DNA of 64,000 bases from Brevundimonas fontaquae (GTDB taxonomy: Bacteria; Pseudomonadota; Alphaproteobacteria; Caulobacterales; Caulobacteraceae), in assembly GCF_017086445.1 (NCBI RefSeq), contig NZ_CP070968.1, forward strand, positions 1,116,001-1,180,000, read 5' to 3'. Below, piece after piece: positions 27,063 to 35,602 of this stretch (positions are counted from its first letter, which is position 1; every line of letters starts with the position of its first letter). The notes beneath the pieces were generated by a model. The model made no database searches. It was not told the origin of the DNA and saw nothing but the letters and a program-made list of their open reading frames with translations. The position numbers and the translations under genes were made by a program.

Positions 27063-28515
27063 CGGTGGTGTTCCAGTCGCGGCCGGTGCGGGCCATCAGC
27101 ATGTCGGCGCTTTCGGGACCCCAGGTTCCGGCGACGTAGTCGTCGGGCTTCAAGCCGGATTCGGCCCAGGCCTCGGACACCTCGTCCACCCATTTCCAGG
27201 CCTGCTCAGCCTCGTCGCGTCGCACGAACAGGGTCGAGTCTCCGGCCATCGCGTCCAGCAGCAGCCGCTCATAGGCGATGCGGCGGCGCGGCGGGGCGGC
27301 GGACTTGCCGTCCACCCCCCACGACAGGCTCATCTTGATCGGCTGCAACTGCATGCGCTGATCCAGGCCGGGGCGCTTGTTCATCACCGTCAGAGAGATG
27401 TCTTCCTCGGGCTGCAGCTCGATGATCATCCGGTTGGCCTGAACCTCGCCACGGTCGTCCCTGTCGAAGATCGAATGCGGCACCGGCTTGAACTGGATGA
27501 CGATCTCGGTGCGCTTCTCGGGCAGGCGCTTGCCGGTCCGCATGAAGAAGGGCACGCCCGCCCAGCGCCAGTTGTCGATGTCGGCGCGCACGGCGACGAA
27601 GGTTTCGGTGTCGGACGGCTGGCCGCGCTCCTCGTCATAGCCCTTGGCCGGCTTGCCCTCCGAGACGCCCGCCACATACTGACCCCGTACGGTCACGCGC
27701 TCGACCTCGTCCACCGTGACGGGCCGCAGCGACCGCAGCACCTTGACCTTCTCGTTGCGCACCGAGTCGGGGTCCAGGTCGCTCGGCGGCTCCATCGCCA
27801 CCAGACACAGCAGCTGCAGCATGTGGTTCTGCAGCATGTCGCGCAGGGCGCCGTATTCGTCATAGTAGGGCCAGCGATCGCCGACCCCCACCGTCTCGCC
27901 GATCGTGATCTGCACGTGGTCGATAGACAGGTTGTTCCACAGCGGCTCGAAGATCGTGTTGCCGAACCGCAGAGCGATCAGGTTCTGGACTGTCTCCTTC
28001 CCCAAATAGTGGTCGATGCGGAAGACCTGGTTCTCGCTGAAGGCGTGGGCCACGGCGTCGTCGATTTCGAGGAAGGACTTCAGATCGCGCCCGACCGGCT
28101 TTTCCAGCACGATGCGGCAGTTCTTTTCGGCCAGACCCGCCGCCTTCATCGCCGTGACGATGCGGGCATAGAGCGAGGGGGATACGGCCAGGAAGGAGGT
28201 GATCTCGCTGTCGCCGACCTTGTCCTTCAGCGGCTTCAGGCTTTCGGGCGAGGTGGCGTCGACCGCCAGATAGTCCAGGCGGGCCTTCATCCGCGACCAG
28301 CTGGCTTCGTCCCAGACCTTGTCGGCTTCGGCTCGCGCCTTCACCGCCTCATGCACCTTGGCGATATAGTCGTCGGCGCTCTCTTCAGAACGCGCGGCGC
28401 CGATGATCTTCAGCCCTTCAGGCAGCAGGCCGTCGTGTTCGAGAAAATAGAGCGACGGCAGAAGCATGCGCATCGCCAGATCGCCGCCGCCGCCAAACAG
28501 AATGAGAGCCGCCAT
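27055..28515 (-). CDS. zwf: Glucose-6-phosphate 1-dehydrogenase
   Basis: Zwf oxidises glucose 6-phosphate with NAD(P)+ and opens the Entner-Doudoroff and pentose phosphate routes. The 486-residue protein shows the nucleotide motif LFGGGGDLAMRMLLPSLYFL, the active-site block FRIDHYLGKETVQNLIALRF with the catalytic His-containing RIDHYLGK, and the substrate block FFMRTGKRLPEK. The start is ATG 28515. It lies 48 bp downstream of hisIE on the same strand, so read-through from the his operon is possible; no clear terminator separates them. Confidence 0.97.
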   Translation of the reverse strand: MAALILFGGGGDLAMRMLLPSLYFLEHDGLLPEGLKIIGAARSEESADDYIAKVHEAVKARAEADKVWDEASWSRMKARLDYLAVDATSPESLKPLKDKVGDSEITSFLAVSPSLYARIVTAMKAAGLAEKNCRIVLEKPVGRDLKSFLEIDDAVAHAFSENQVFRIDHYLGKETVQNLIALRFGNTIFEPLWNNLSIDHVQITIGETVGVGDRWPYYDEYGALRDMLQNHMLQLLCLVAMEPPSDLDPDSVRNEKVKVLRSLRPVTVDEVERVTVRGQYVAGVSEGKPAKGYDEERGQPSDTETFVAVRADIDNWRWAGVPFFMRTGKRLPEKRTEIVIQFKPVPHSIFDRDDRGEVQANRMIIELQPEEDISLTVMNKRPGLDQRMQLQPIKMSLSWGVDGKSAAPPRRRIAYERLLLDAMAGDSTLFVRRDEAEQAWKWVDEVSEAWAESGLKPDDYVAGTWGPESADMLMARTGRDWNTTDV

Positions 28516-28563
28516 GTCTTGTCCCTCGATGATCCCATTTGTCGGGACGCACGCCTTTACGGT

Positions 28564-29187
28564 CTAGCCGCTGTCTTTGGCCGCTTCCGCTCGCGAGGCC
28601 AACACGTCCAGCACGTCCTGAAACACCATGTTACGGGCATGGAGAAGAACGAGCAGGTGATAGATCAAATCCGCAGCCTCGCTGGCGAGTTCCTCGTCCG
28701 GGCCGGCGACGCCGGCCAGAGCGGTCTCCACGCCCTCCTCGCCGACCTTCTGGGCGATGCGTTTGGGCCCCTGTGCGATCAGTCGGGCGGTCCAGCTTTC
28801 GGACGGATCGGCGGCGGCCCGTTCGGCGATGGTCCGTTCCAGCCGGGCGATCCGACCCAGGCCCGGCGCGTCGGCCTCTGCGAAACAGCTCGTCCGGTTC
28901 AGGTGGCAAGCGTTTCCGACCGGCCTGACGCCCAACACGATGGCGTCGGCGTCGCAGTCGGCCGTGATGGAAACGACGTGAAGCCGGTCGCCCGAGGTCT
29001 CGCCCTTTCTCCACCGCCCTCCGCGCGAGCGCGAGAAGAAGGTGGCCTCGCCGGATGCGATCGTCTCGTCCAGCGCCGCGCGATCCATATAGGCCAGGGT
29101 CAGGACCTGCAGCGTGGCGGCGTCCTGCACCACGACGGGGACCAATCCGGCGCCCTTGGCAAAGTCGATGGTGTTCGGGTCGATCAT
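28564..29187 (-). CDS. hisIE: Bifunctional phosphoribosyl-AMP cyclohydrolase / PR-ATP diphosphatase
   Basis: HisIE performs steps 2 and 3 of histidine synthesis. The 207-residue protein joins an N-terminal HisI domain (MDRAALDETIASGEATFFSR, zinc-binding ITADCDADAIV with the NACHLNRTSCF block) to a C-terminal HisE domain (GPKRIAQKVGEEGVETALA, ASEAADLIYHLLVLL). In many alphaproteobacteria these are separate genes, so the fusion is noteworthy. The start is ATG 29187 with AGGA 9 nt upstream. It is last in the his operon, after a palindromic repeat of 161 bp. Confidence 0.94.
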   Translation of the reverse strand: MIDPNTIDFAKGAGLVPVVVQDAATLQVLTLAYMDRAALDETIASGEATFFSRSRGGRWRKGETSGDRLHVVSITADCDADAIVLGVRPVGNACHLNRTSCFAEADAPGLGRIARLERTIAERAAADPSESWTARLIAQGPKRIAQKVGEEGVETALAGVAGPDEELASEAADLIYHLLVLLHARNMVFQDVLDVLASRAEAAKDSG

Positions 29188-29200
29188 GGTCGTTGTTCCT

Positions 29201-29359
29201 GATCCTCCACCGCGAAGCGGGGGAGGGGGACCGCGCGCAGCGCGGTGGAGGGGGCGAAATCGGGCTGGATGTCGCACGTCTGGCGATGGAGCGCGGGTCC
29301 GCCCCCTCCACCGCTTCGCGGTCCCCCTCCCCCGTTTCGCTGCGCTTCTCGGGGGAGGA

Positions 29360-29361
<2 letters not shown>
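29201..29361. repeat. Palindromic intergenic repeat, copy 2
   Basis: This 161-bp element has ends GATCCTCC (29201) and GGAGGATC (29361), and inner blocks GAAGCGGGGGAGGGGGACCG and CGGTCCCCCTCCCCC that pair with each other. It separates hisF and hisIE. Its right end overlaps the hisF stop codon: the TGA of hisF (29362-29360) is read into the TGATCCTCC of the repeat. It is closest to copy 1 at 12233. Confidence 0.85.
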
Positions 29362-30123
<762 letters not shown>

Positions 30124-30127
<4 letters not shown>

Positions 30128-30861
30128 ATCGTACGGGCCGCTGCGATCGCCTCGGGCAGGGTGAAGCAGTTCTCGTAAAGCGCGCGTCCGACGATGGCAC
30201 CGTGACAGCCCAGCGCCTTGACCGCCGCGATGTCGTCCAGCGAGGAAACGCCGCCCGAGGCCTGCAACACCAGATCCGGCCGACGGCTGCGGATCTCGGC
30301 TAGCAGGTCCAGGTTCGGCCCGGTCAGGGCGCCGTCACGACCGACATCGGTCACCAGCAGGTGTTTGGCCGTCCCCTTGGGATACCGATCCAGCGCCTCC
30401 CAAAGCGTCATGCCCGAGGACTGGGTCCAGCCCTTCAGCGCCGGGACCGGCACGCCGCCCTCGATCTTGACGTCCAGGGCCAGGGTGATGCGCTCGACGC
30501 CGAAGGTGTCCAACCAGTTGGCCACCGCCTCAGGCTGGGTCACCGCCAGCGATCCGACCACGACGCGCGACACGCCGGCGTCCAGCAGCTTTTTCACATC
30601 GTCGGCGCTGCGCACGCCGCCGCCGGACTGAACCTTGACGTCGATGGCCTGGGTCAGCTCACCGATCAAAGCATGCTGACGCGCCTCGCCCGCCTCGGCT
30701 CCGTCCAGATCGACGATGTGAATCCACTCCGCGCCCTCGGCCGCGAAGGTCGTCAGGCGGGCGGCCGGCTGCTGGTCGTAATGCGTCACCTGGGCGAAGT
30801 CGCCGTGCATGAGGCGCACACAGACGCCGTCCTTCAGGTCGATGGCGGGGTAGATCAGCAT
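30124..30861 (-). CDS. hisA: ProFAR isomerase HisA
   Basis: HisA opens the ribose of ProFAR to give PRFAR, step 4 of histidine synthesis. The 245-residue half-barrel-repeat protein has the catalytic Asp8 in [12 protein letters not shown], the mate Asp in [14 protein letters not shown], and the phosphate loop [13 protein letters not shown]. The start is ATG 30861, overlapping hisH by 7 bp; its own stop overlaps hisF by 4 bp. Confidence 0.97.
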
Positions 30862-31457
30862 GACAGGCCCAGGAAGTTCTTGAGGATGGTCGCCCCGGCC
30901 TCGGCCGAGCGTTCGGGGTGGAACTGGCAGCCCCAGCGGTTGGCCGATCGAACCACAGCCGGGACGACGCCGCCATAGTCGGCGCGCGCCAGGGTCGCCG
31001 GTCCGTCGCGACAGACGAAGCCGTGGACGAAATAGGCATAGGCGCCGTCGGCAACGCCCTCCAGCAAGGGGTCGTCGCGGTCGCGCGTCAACCGGCTCCA
31101 GCCCATGTGCGGCACCGGCAGATCGCCCGCAGGCTTCAGCCGGGTCACCGCGCCGGGAATGAGACCCAGCAGATCGACGCCGTCGCCCTCGTCGCTCGAT
31201 CCGAACAGCAGTTGCTGACCCAGGCAGACACCCAGCAGGGGGCGTGGGAAGGCGCGGATCGCCGCGATCAGACCCAGGTCCGACAGGCGCTTCATGGCGT
31301 ATCCGGCCGCGCCGACGCCGGGCAGAATGACCCGTTCAGCCTCGGCGATCACGGTCGGATCGTCGGTCAGGCGCACGGTCGCGCCGAGCCGCTCCAGTGC
31401 GAACTGGACCGAGGCGACATTGCCGGCGCCGTAGGCGATGACGGCGACCTCGGTCAC
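30855..31457 (-). CDS. hisH: Imidazole glycerol phosphate synthase, glutaminase subunit HisH
   Basis: HisH releases ammonia from glutamine and passes it to HisF. The 200-residue class I amidotransferase has nucleophile Cys78 (LLGVCLGQQLLF) and the catalytic His and Glu in WGCQFHPERS. The oxyanion region ILPGVGAAG is also present. It starts at GTG 31457, overlapping the hisB stop by 4 bp (GTGA). Confidence 0.96.
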   Translation of the reverse strand: MTEVAVIAYGAGNVASVQFALERLGATVRLTDDPTVIAEAERVILPGVGAAGYAMKRLSDLGLIAAIRAFPRPLLGVCLGQQLLFGSSDEGDGVDLLGLIPGAVTRLKPAGDLPVPHMGWSRLTRDRDDPLLEGVADGAYAYFVHGFVCRDGPATLARADYGGVVPAVVRSANRWGCQFHPERSAEAGATILKNFLGLSC

Positions 31458-32890
31458 AGAACACCTTTGGTGGACGGCACGGCGTCGCCCTCGACGCGGA
31501 TGGCCTGGCGCAGGGCGCGGCCGAAGGCCTTGTAGACGGCTTCGGTCTTGTGGTGGTCGTCCTGGCCCGTGACCTTGATGTGGACGGCCGCGCCCATGGC
31601 CTCGGCCAGCGACCGGAAGACGTGGGCGGTCAGGTCGGTGCGGTAGTCGCCGATGAAGGGCGTCTCGAACGCCCCCTCGAACAGTGGATAGGGGCGGCCG
31701 GACAGGTCGATGGAGACCGTCGCATTGGCCTCGTCCATCGGCAGGACGAAGCCGTAGCGGGCGATGCCCTTGCGCTCGCCCAGCGCCTGTTTCAACGCTT
31801 GCCCCAGGGCGATGGCGCTGTCCTCGATCGTGTGGTGCGGATCGGTGTGCAGGTCGCCTTCGCATTGCAGACGCAGCGAGAAGCCGCCGTGGGCCGCGAT
31901 CTGCTCCAACATGTGATCGAAGAAGCCGACGCCGGTCTCGATCTTCACCGGACCGGGCGCATCCAGATCGACGGCGCAGACGATGCGGGTTTCCTTGGTG
32001 TCGCGCACCGCCTGACCAACGCGCGCCGGGCGGCGCTTGGCGGGCGTCAGGCCGAAGGCGGCGAGCAGCCGGTCGTTGACCTCGGACTTGATCGAGATCG
32101 GCAGGCGCAGACGCTCGCCGGACAGATCGGCCTCGACGCCGTAAGCCTTAAGCCCTGCCAGAGCGGCGGCAGGCTCCTCGGGGCGGGCCATGATGATGGG
32201 ACCGACGCCCGGTTCGACGGGCATCTGGCGACCCAGTTCGCGCACGACCCGTTCGCGCTCGCGCCGGACCGAGGCGATCCGCTCGGCGGTCTCGATCATC
32301 CGCGACGGATCGAGCGCCTGCATCGCCAGCCGCACCAGCGGTTCGGGCAGGGCGTAGGGTTCCAGCACCGACGCCAGACGCGCCAGGGTCTGGGCTTGGG
32401 CGATCGCCGCGCCGACCCGGGCGCCGGCTAAGCCATAGGCCAGGGACAGGCTGCGCAACACAATCAGGTTCGGCTGATCGGCGACGACGGTCACGGCCGA
32501 GACGCTGTCGGAGAACTCGATCAGTCCTTCGTCCACCACCAGCAGGGCGGGGGCGACGCGGGCAGCCATTTCGCCGACGGCTTCGGGCGAGCCCAGGGCG
32601 CGGATGACGACGATATTTTTCTCTGGGGCCGTTTCGCCCTTGGCCGGATAGATGGCGGCGAGACTGTCATAGGGTTCGGCCTTCGGGGCCTCGACCGATC
32701 CCCCGTCGCGAGCGGCGAGGCGCCAGGCCAGTTCCAGCCCGTGGGTCAGGCCGCGCACCGGCAGCACCTGTTCGGCAGGCACGCCATAGACGGCGGCCAT
32801 GCGTGCGGCGAGGGCGGAGGCGTCGCCGGGATAGCGATCCAGACCTTCGCCGCCGGAAACCAGCGGCGGATAAGGAGCGGACACGGTCAT
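31454..32890 (-). CDS. hisB: HisB fused to a HisC-like domain lacking the PLP lysine
   Basis: This 478-residue protein has two parts. Residues about 295-478 are a full imidazoleglycerol-phosphate dehydratase: FFDHMLEQIAAHGG, HTDPHHTIEDSAIALG and DDHHKTEAVYKAFGRAL carry the metal-binding His/Glu residues. Residues about 1-282 resemble HisC aminotransferase (LLVVDEGLIEF, LRSLSLAYGLAGARVG), but the invariant Schiff-base Lys of RTLSKAFGLAG is Leu150, the NPNNPTG loop is absent, and about 60-70 residues are missing. So this domain is probably inactive as an aminotransferase. No internal start separates the halves. ATG 32890 overlaps hisD by 4 bp. A working HisC must be elsewhere. Confidence 0.93.
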   Translation of the reverse strand: MTVSAPYPPLVSGGEGLDRYPGDASALAARMAAVYGVPAEQVLPVRGLTHGLELAWRLAARDGGSVEAPKAEPYDSLAAIYPAKGETAPEKNIVVIRALGSPEAVGEMAARVAPALLVVDEGLIEFSDSVSAVTVVADQPNLIVLRSLSLAYGLAGARVGAAIAQAQTLARLASVLEPYALPEPLVRLAMQALDPSRMIETAERIASVRRERERVVRELGRQMPVEPGVGPIIMARPEEPAAALAGLKAYGVEADLSGERLRLPISIKSEVNDRLLAAFGLTPAKRRPARVGQAVRDTKETRIVCAVDLDAPGPVKIETGVGFFDHMLEQIAAHGGFSLRLQCEGDLHTDPHHTIEDSAIALGQALKQALGERKGIARYGFVLPMDEANATVSIDLSGRPYPLFEGAFETPFIGDYRTDLTAHVFRSLAEAMGAAVHIKVTGQDDHHKTEAVYKAFGRALRQAIRVEGDAVPSTKGVL

Positions 32891-34197
32891 CCTTCGGCCC
32901 TCAGATCGGCGGCGCGGGCGTGGGCTTCCAGCCCCTCCATCCGGGCCAGACGGGCGGCGATAGGGGCAAGCTGACGGGCCCCGGCCTCGGTCACCAACTG
33001 GACCGACATGGTGGTCATGAAGCTGGCGGTGGTGACGCCGCCCAGGGTGCGAGCGCCGCCGTCGGTCGGCAGGACGTGGCTGGGACCGGCGGCATAATCC
33101 CCCAGCGTCTCGGCGGCGAACCGGCCGACGAACACGGCCCCGGCGGCCTTGATCGAATCGACCAGCGGCTCGGGATCGTCGATCTGGATCGCCAGGTGTT
33201 CGGGGCCATAGAGGTTGGCGACTTCTGCGGCCGCGTCGAGGTCGCGCACCAGGATGGCGCGGGCCTCGTTCAGAGAGGCGCGGGCGATGGCTTCGCGGGG
33301 CAGGGTTGCGACCTGAACCTCCACCTCGCTCAGGATGTAGTCGATGGTGGCGCGGCTGGTGGAGACCAGCAGAACCTGCGCATCCGCATCGTGCTCGGCC
33401 TGGCTGAGCAGGTCGGCGGCGGCGATCTCGGGCGCGGCGTCGCGATCGACGATGACCATCAACTCCGACGGGCCGGCCGGCATGTCGACGGCGGGACCGC
33501 CTGGCAGGGCGGAGGCCTGCTTCTTGGCCTCGGCCACATAGGCGTTGCCGGGTCCGAACAGCTTGTCACAGGCCGGAATGACCCCGTCTTCCAGTTCGAC
33601 GCCGAAGGTCAGGGCGGCGATGGCCTGGGCGCCGCCCATCAGCCAGATGGCGTCCAGTTCCGCCTCTGCGGCGGCCAGGATCATGGCGGGGTGGATGCCG
33701 CCCTCCTTGTTCGGCGGCGTGACGGCGACGCGCTGGCCCACGCCCGCGACGCCGGCCGGAATGGCCAGCATCAGCAGCGAAGAAAACAGCGGCGCGGTGC
33801 CGCCCGGAATATAGAGGCCGGCCGAGGCGATGGGGCGCCAGGCCAGTTTGGACCGCACGCCAGGCGTCGTCTCGACGAAGGGTGTGTCCTCGGGCCGGGT
33901 CGCCTGGTGGAAAACGCGCACATTGTCGGACGCCATGCGCAGGGCGCGCACGTCGCCGGGCGGCAGGGCGTTGCGCGCATCGGCGACGGCCTCGGGCGTG
34001 ATGGCGATGCGACGGGGCGGCGCCTTGTCCAGCTTCAGGCACCAGTCGGTCACGGCCGCGCCGCCGCGCTGGCGCACGTCGTCCAGGATGGTGCGCACGA
34101 CCTCGGTCACGTCGCCGGCGGTGCGTTGGGCGGGGCGGGCCAGGGCGGCCGTCTTGCCGGCCGCGTCGAGGGAAGACCAGTCGATGCGCTTCATCAC
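32887..34197 (-). CDS. hisD: Histidinol dehydrogenase
   Basis: HisD oxidises histidinol to histidine with 2 NAD+, the last two steps. The 436-residue protein has family blocks YIPGGTAPLFSSLLMLAIPA, the NAD/substrate loop DMPAGPSELMVIVD, zinc-binding SQAEHDADAQVLLVS, the catalytic pair in YGPEHLAIQ, and GPSHVLPTDGGAR. The ATG starts at 34197 or 34194 (two in tandem). It overlaps hisG and hisB by 4 bp each. Confidence 0.97.
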   Translation of the reverse strand: MMKRIDWSSLDAAGKTAALARPAQRTAGDVTEVVRTILDDVRQRGGAAVTDWCLKLDKAPPRRIAITPEAVADARNALPPGDVRALRMASDNVRVFHQATRPEDTPFVETTPGVRSKLAWRPIASAGLYIPGGTAPLFSSLLMLAIPAGVAGVGQRVAVTPPNKEGGIHPAMILAAAEAELDAIWLMGGAQAIAALTFGVELEDGVIPACDKLFGPGNAYVAEAKKQASALPGGPAVDMPAGPSELMVIVDRDAAPEIAAADLLSQAEHDADAQVLLVSTSRATIDYILSEVEVQVATLPREAIARASLNEARAILVRDLDAAAEVANLYGPEHLAIQIDDPEPLVDSIKAAGAVFVGRFAAETLGDYAAGPSHVLPTDGGARTLGGVTTASFMTTMSVQLVTEAGARQLAPIAARLARMEGLEAHARAADLRAEG

Positions 34198-35075
34198 ATC
34201 ATCTTCTCGATCGGCAGGACCAGGATGGCCGAGGCGCCGGCGGCCTTCAGCTTTTCGAGCGTCTCCCAGAAAACGGCTTCCTGGCAGACGGCGTGGACGG
34301 CGACCGCGTCGTCGCGACCCATCAGGGGCATGACCGTGGGCGAGCCGGCGCCGGGCAGGATGGCGGTGATCTCGTCCAGGGCCGAGCGCGGGGCGTTCAG
34401 CATGACGTATTTGGCGCCTTGCGAGGACACGACGCCCGCCATCCGCTCGATGACGCTGTCCAACAGCTGCTGCAAGGCGGGTTCAGGCGCGACGGGCGAT
34501 TGAATCAGCACCGCCTGGCTTTCCAGAACCGTATCCTTGGCCCCCAGGCCGTTGGCCTCCAGCGTCGCGCCGGTCGAGACCAGGTCGCAGATGGCGGCGG
34601 CCAGTTTCAGCCGGGGCGCGACCTCGACGGCCCCGCGCATGACCACGATGTCGGCCTTGACCCCGCGTTCGTCGAGGAAGCGGCGCAGGATCTTGGGATA
34701 GGAGGTGGCGATGCGCAGACCGTCCAGCGAGGCCGGACCGTCGTAGGCCAGCGTCGGAGGCGTGGCGATCTTCAGCGTGCAGCGACCGAAGCCCAGCGGC
34801 ATGACGATCGAGGCGTTCGGCCCGCCGTTGCGGCCTTCCTCCAGCACGTTCTCGCCGACGATGCCCAGGTCGCAAACGCCGTCCGCCACGAAGGTCGGGA
34901 TGTCGTCGTCGCGGACGCGCAGCAGGTCGATCGGATAGTTCTCGACCCGGTACAGCAGGTCGTTGTGACCCTTGACCCATTTAAGGCCCGCGTCGCGGAT
35001 CAGGTCGAGGCTGCGGTCGGCCAGACGGCCGGATTTCTGGACGGCGATGCGAAGCCGGCCCTGCACGGTGCTCAT
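34194..35075 (-). CDS. hisG: ATP phosphoribosyltransferase (long form)
   Basis: HisG starts histidine synthesis by joining ATP and PRPP and is feedback-inhibited by histidine. At 293 residues it is the long hexameric type, with a C-terminal regulatory ACT-like domain (GSPTVMPLMGRDDAVAVHAV). The PRPP loop is AICDLVSTGATLEANGL. No separate hisZ is needed. The start is ATG 35075, 10 bp after the yerC stop, so the TrpR-like regulator and hisG share a transcript. Confidence 0.96.
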   Translation of the reverse strand: MSTVQGRLRIAVQKSGRLADRSLDLIRDAGLKWVKGHNDLLYRVENYPIDLLRVRDDDIPTFVADGVCDLGIVGENVLEEGRNGGPNASIVMPLGFGRCTLKIATPPTLAYDGPASLDGLRIATSYPKILRRFLDERGVKADIVVMRGAVEVAPRLKLAAAICDLVSTGATLEANGLGAKDTVLESQAVLIQSPVAPEPALQQLLDSVIERMAGVVSSQGAKYVMLNAPRSALDEITAILPGAGSPTVMPLMGRDDAVAVHAVCQEAVFWETLEKLKAAGASAILVLPIEKMM

Positions 35076-35085
35076 ATTCGGATAC

Positions 35086-35376
35086 TCAGTTCTTGTTCTT
35101 CAGGCGGTCCAGGGCGAGGCGATAGCCCTGATGCGGCATGTCTTTCAGATAGCGGGCGACGCGAACGACTGTGGTGGGGCTGGCATGGGCCTCTGCGGCG
35201 ATCTCGCGATAGGATTTGCCGCCGGCGTCGAGCAGGCGCGCGACCTGCCAGCGCTCGGAGAAGGCGCGTAGTTCCGCAGGCGTGCAAAGATCGGCCAGAA
35301 AGGCGTCGATCTCGGCGCGCGTCTGCATCGACAACAGGGCGTCATGCAGGTCGTCACGGGCGGGCGGGGTCGTCAT
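35086..35376 (-). CDS. yerC: YerC/TrpR-family regulator (probable his repressor)
   Basis: This 96-residue protein is of the YerC/YecD TrpR-related family: the helix-turn-helix lies in TPAELRAFSERWQVARLLDA, KSYREIAAEAHASPTTVVRV and ARYLKDMPHQGYRLAL. From memory, YerC homologues in Gram-positive bacteria have been predicted to repress histidine genes; here it heads the his operon with a palindrome across its promoter, which supports the same role. The start is ATG 35376; the promoter -10 (CATAGT on the minus strand) would put the transcript start at or very near this ATG, so it may be leaderless. Confidence 0.88.
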   Translation of the reverse strand: MTTPPARDDLHDALLSMQTRAEIDAFLADLCTPAELRAFSERWQVARLLDAGGKSYREIAAEAHASPTTVVRVARYLKDMPHQGYRLALDRLKNKN

Positions 35377-35380
35377 GCGC

Positions 35381-35412
35381 GTTCCACTATGATGTAACGG
35401 TGGAACAGTCAA
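35381..35412 (-). promoter_or_regulatory. yerC-his promoter with overlapping operator palindrome
   Basis: On the minus strand TTGACT (35412-35407), a 15-nt gap and CATAGT (35391-35386) form a plausible promoter. GTTCCAC (35381-35387) and GTGGAAC (35400-35406) are perfect 7-bp arms separated by 12 nt and cover the spacer and -10. A dimeric repressor bound here would block polymerase. It lies just before the yerC start at 35376. Confidence 0.6.
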
Positions 35413-35421
35413 GGGGCGTTC

Positions 35422-35571
35422 GTTTCCTCCCTGCGAAGCGGGGAGGGGGACCGCGCGAAGCGTGGTGGAGGGGTTCTTGAAGTCCCACAGATGCTTGTGA
35501 TGCGGTGAAGAACCCCTCCGTCACGGCGCGAAGGCGCGCCGCGCCACCTCCCCGCTTCGCAGGGAGGAGAC
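35422..35571. repeat. Palindromic intergenic repeat, copy 3
   Basis: This 150-bp element has ends GTTTCCTCCCTGCGAAGCGG and GCTTCGCAGGGAGGAGAC, with an inner stem GGAGGGGTTCTT / AAGAACCCCTCC around a CACAG-containing loop. It is nearly identical in plan and orientation to copy 4 at 36815, and the two bracket a single gene. It lies between yerC (minus) and the FAD reductase (plus). Confidence 0.88.
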
Positions 35572-35602
35572 AGATCGTGCGTGGCGCACTATCTGCGTCT
35601 TT

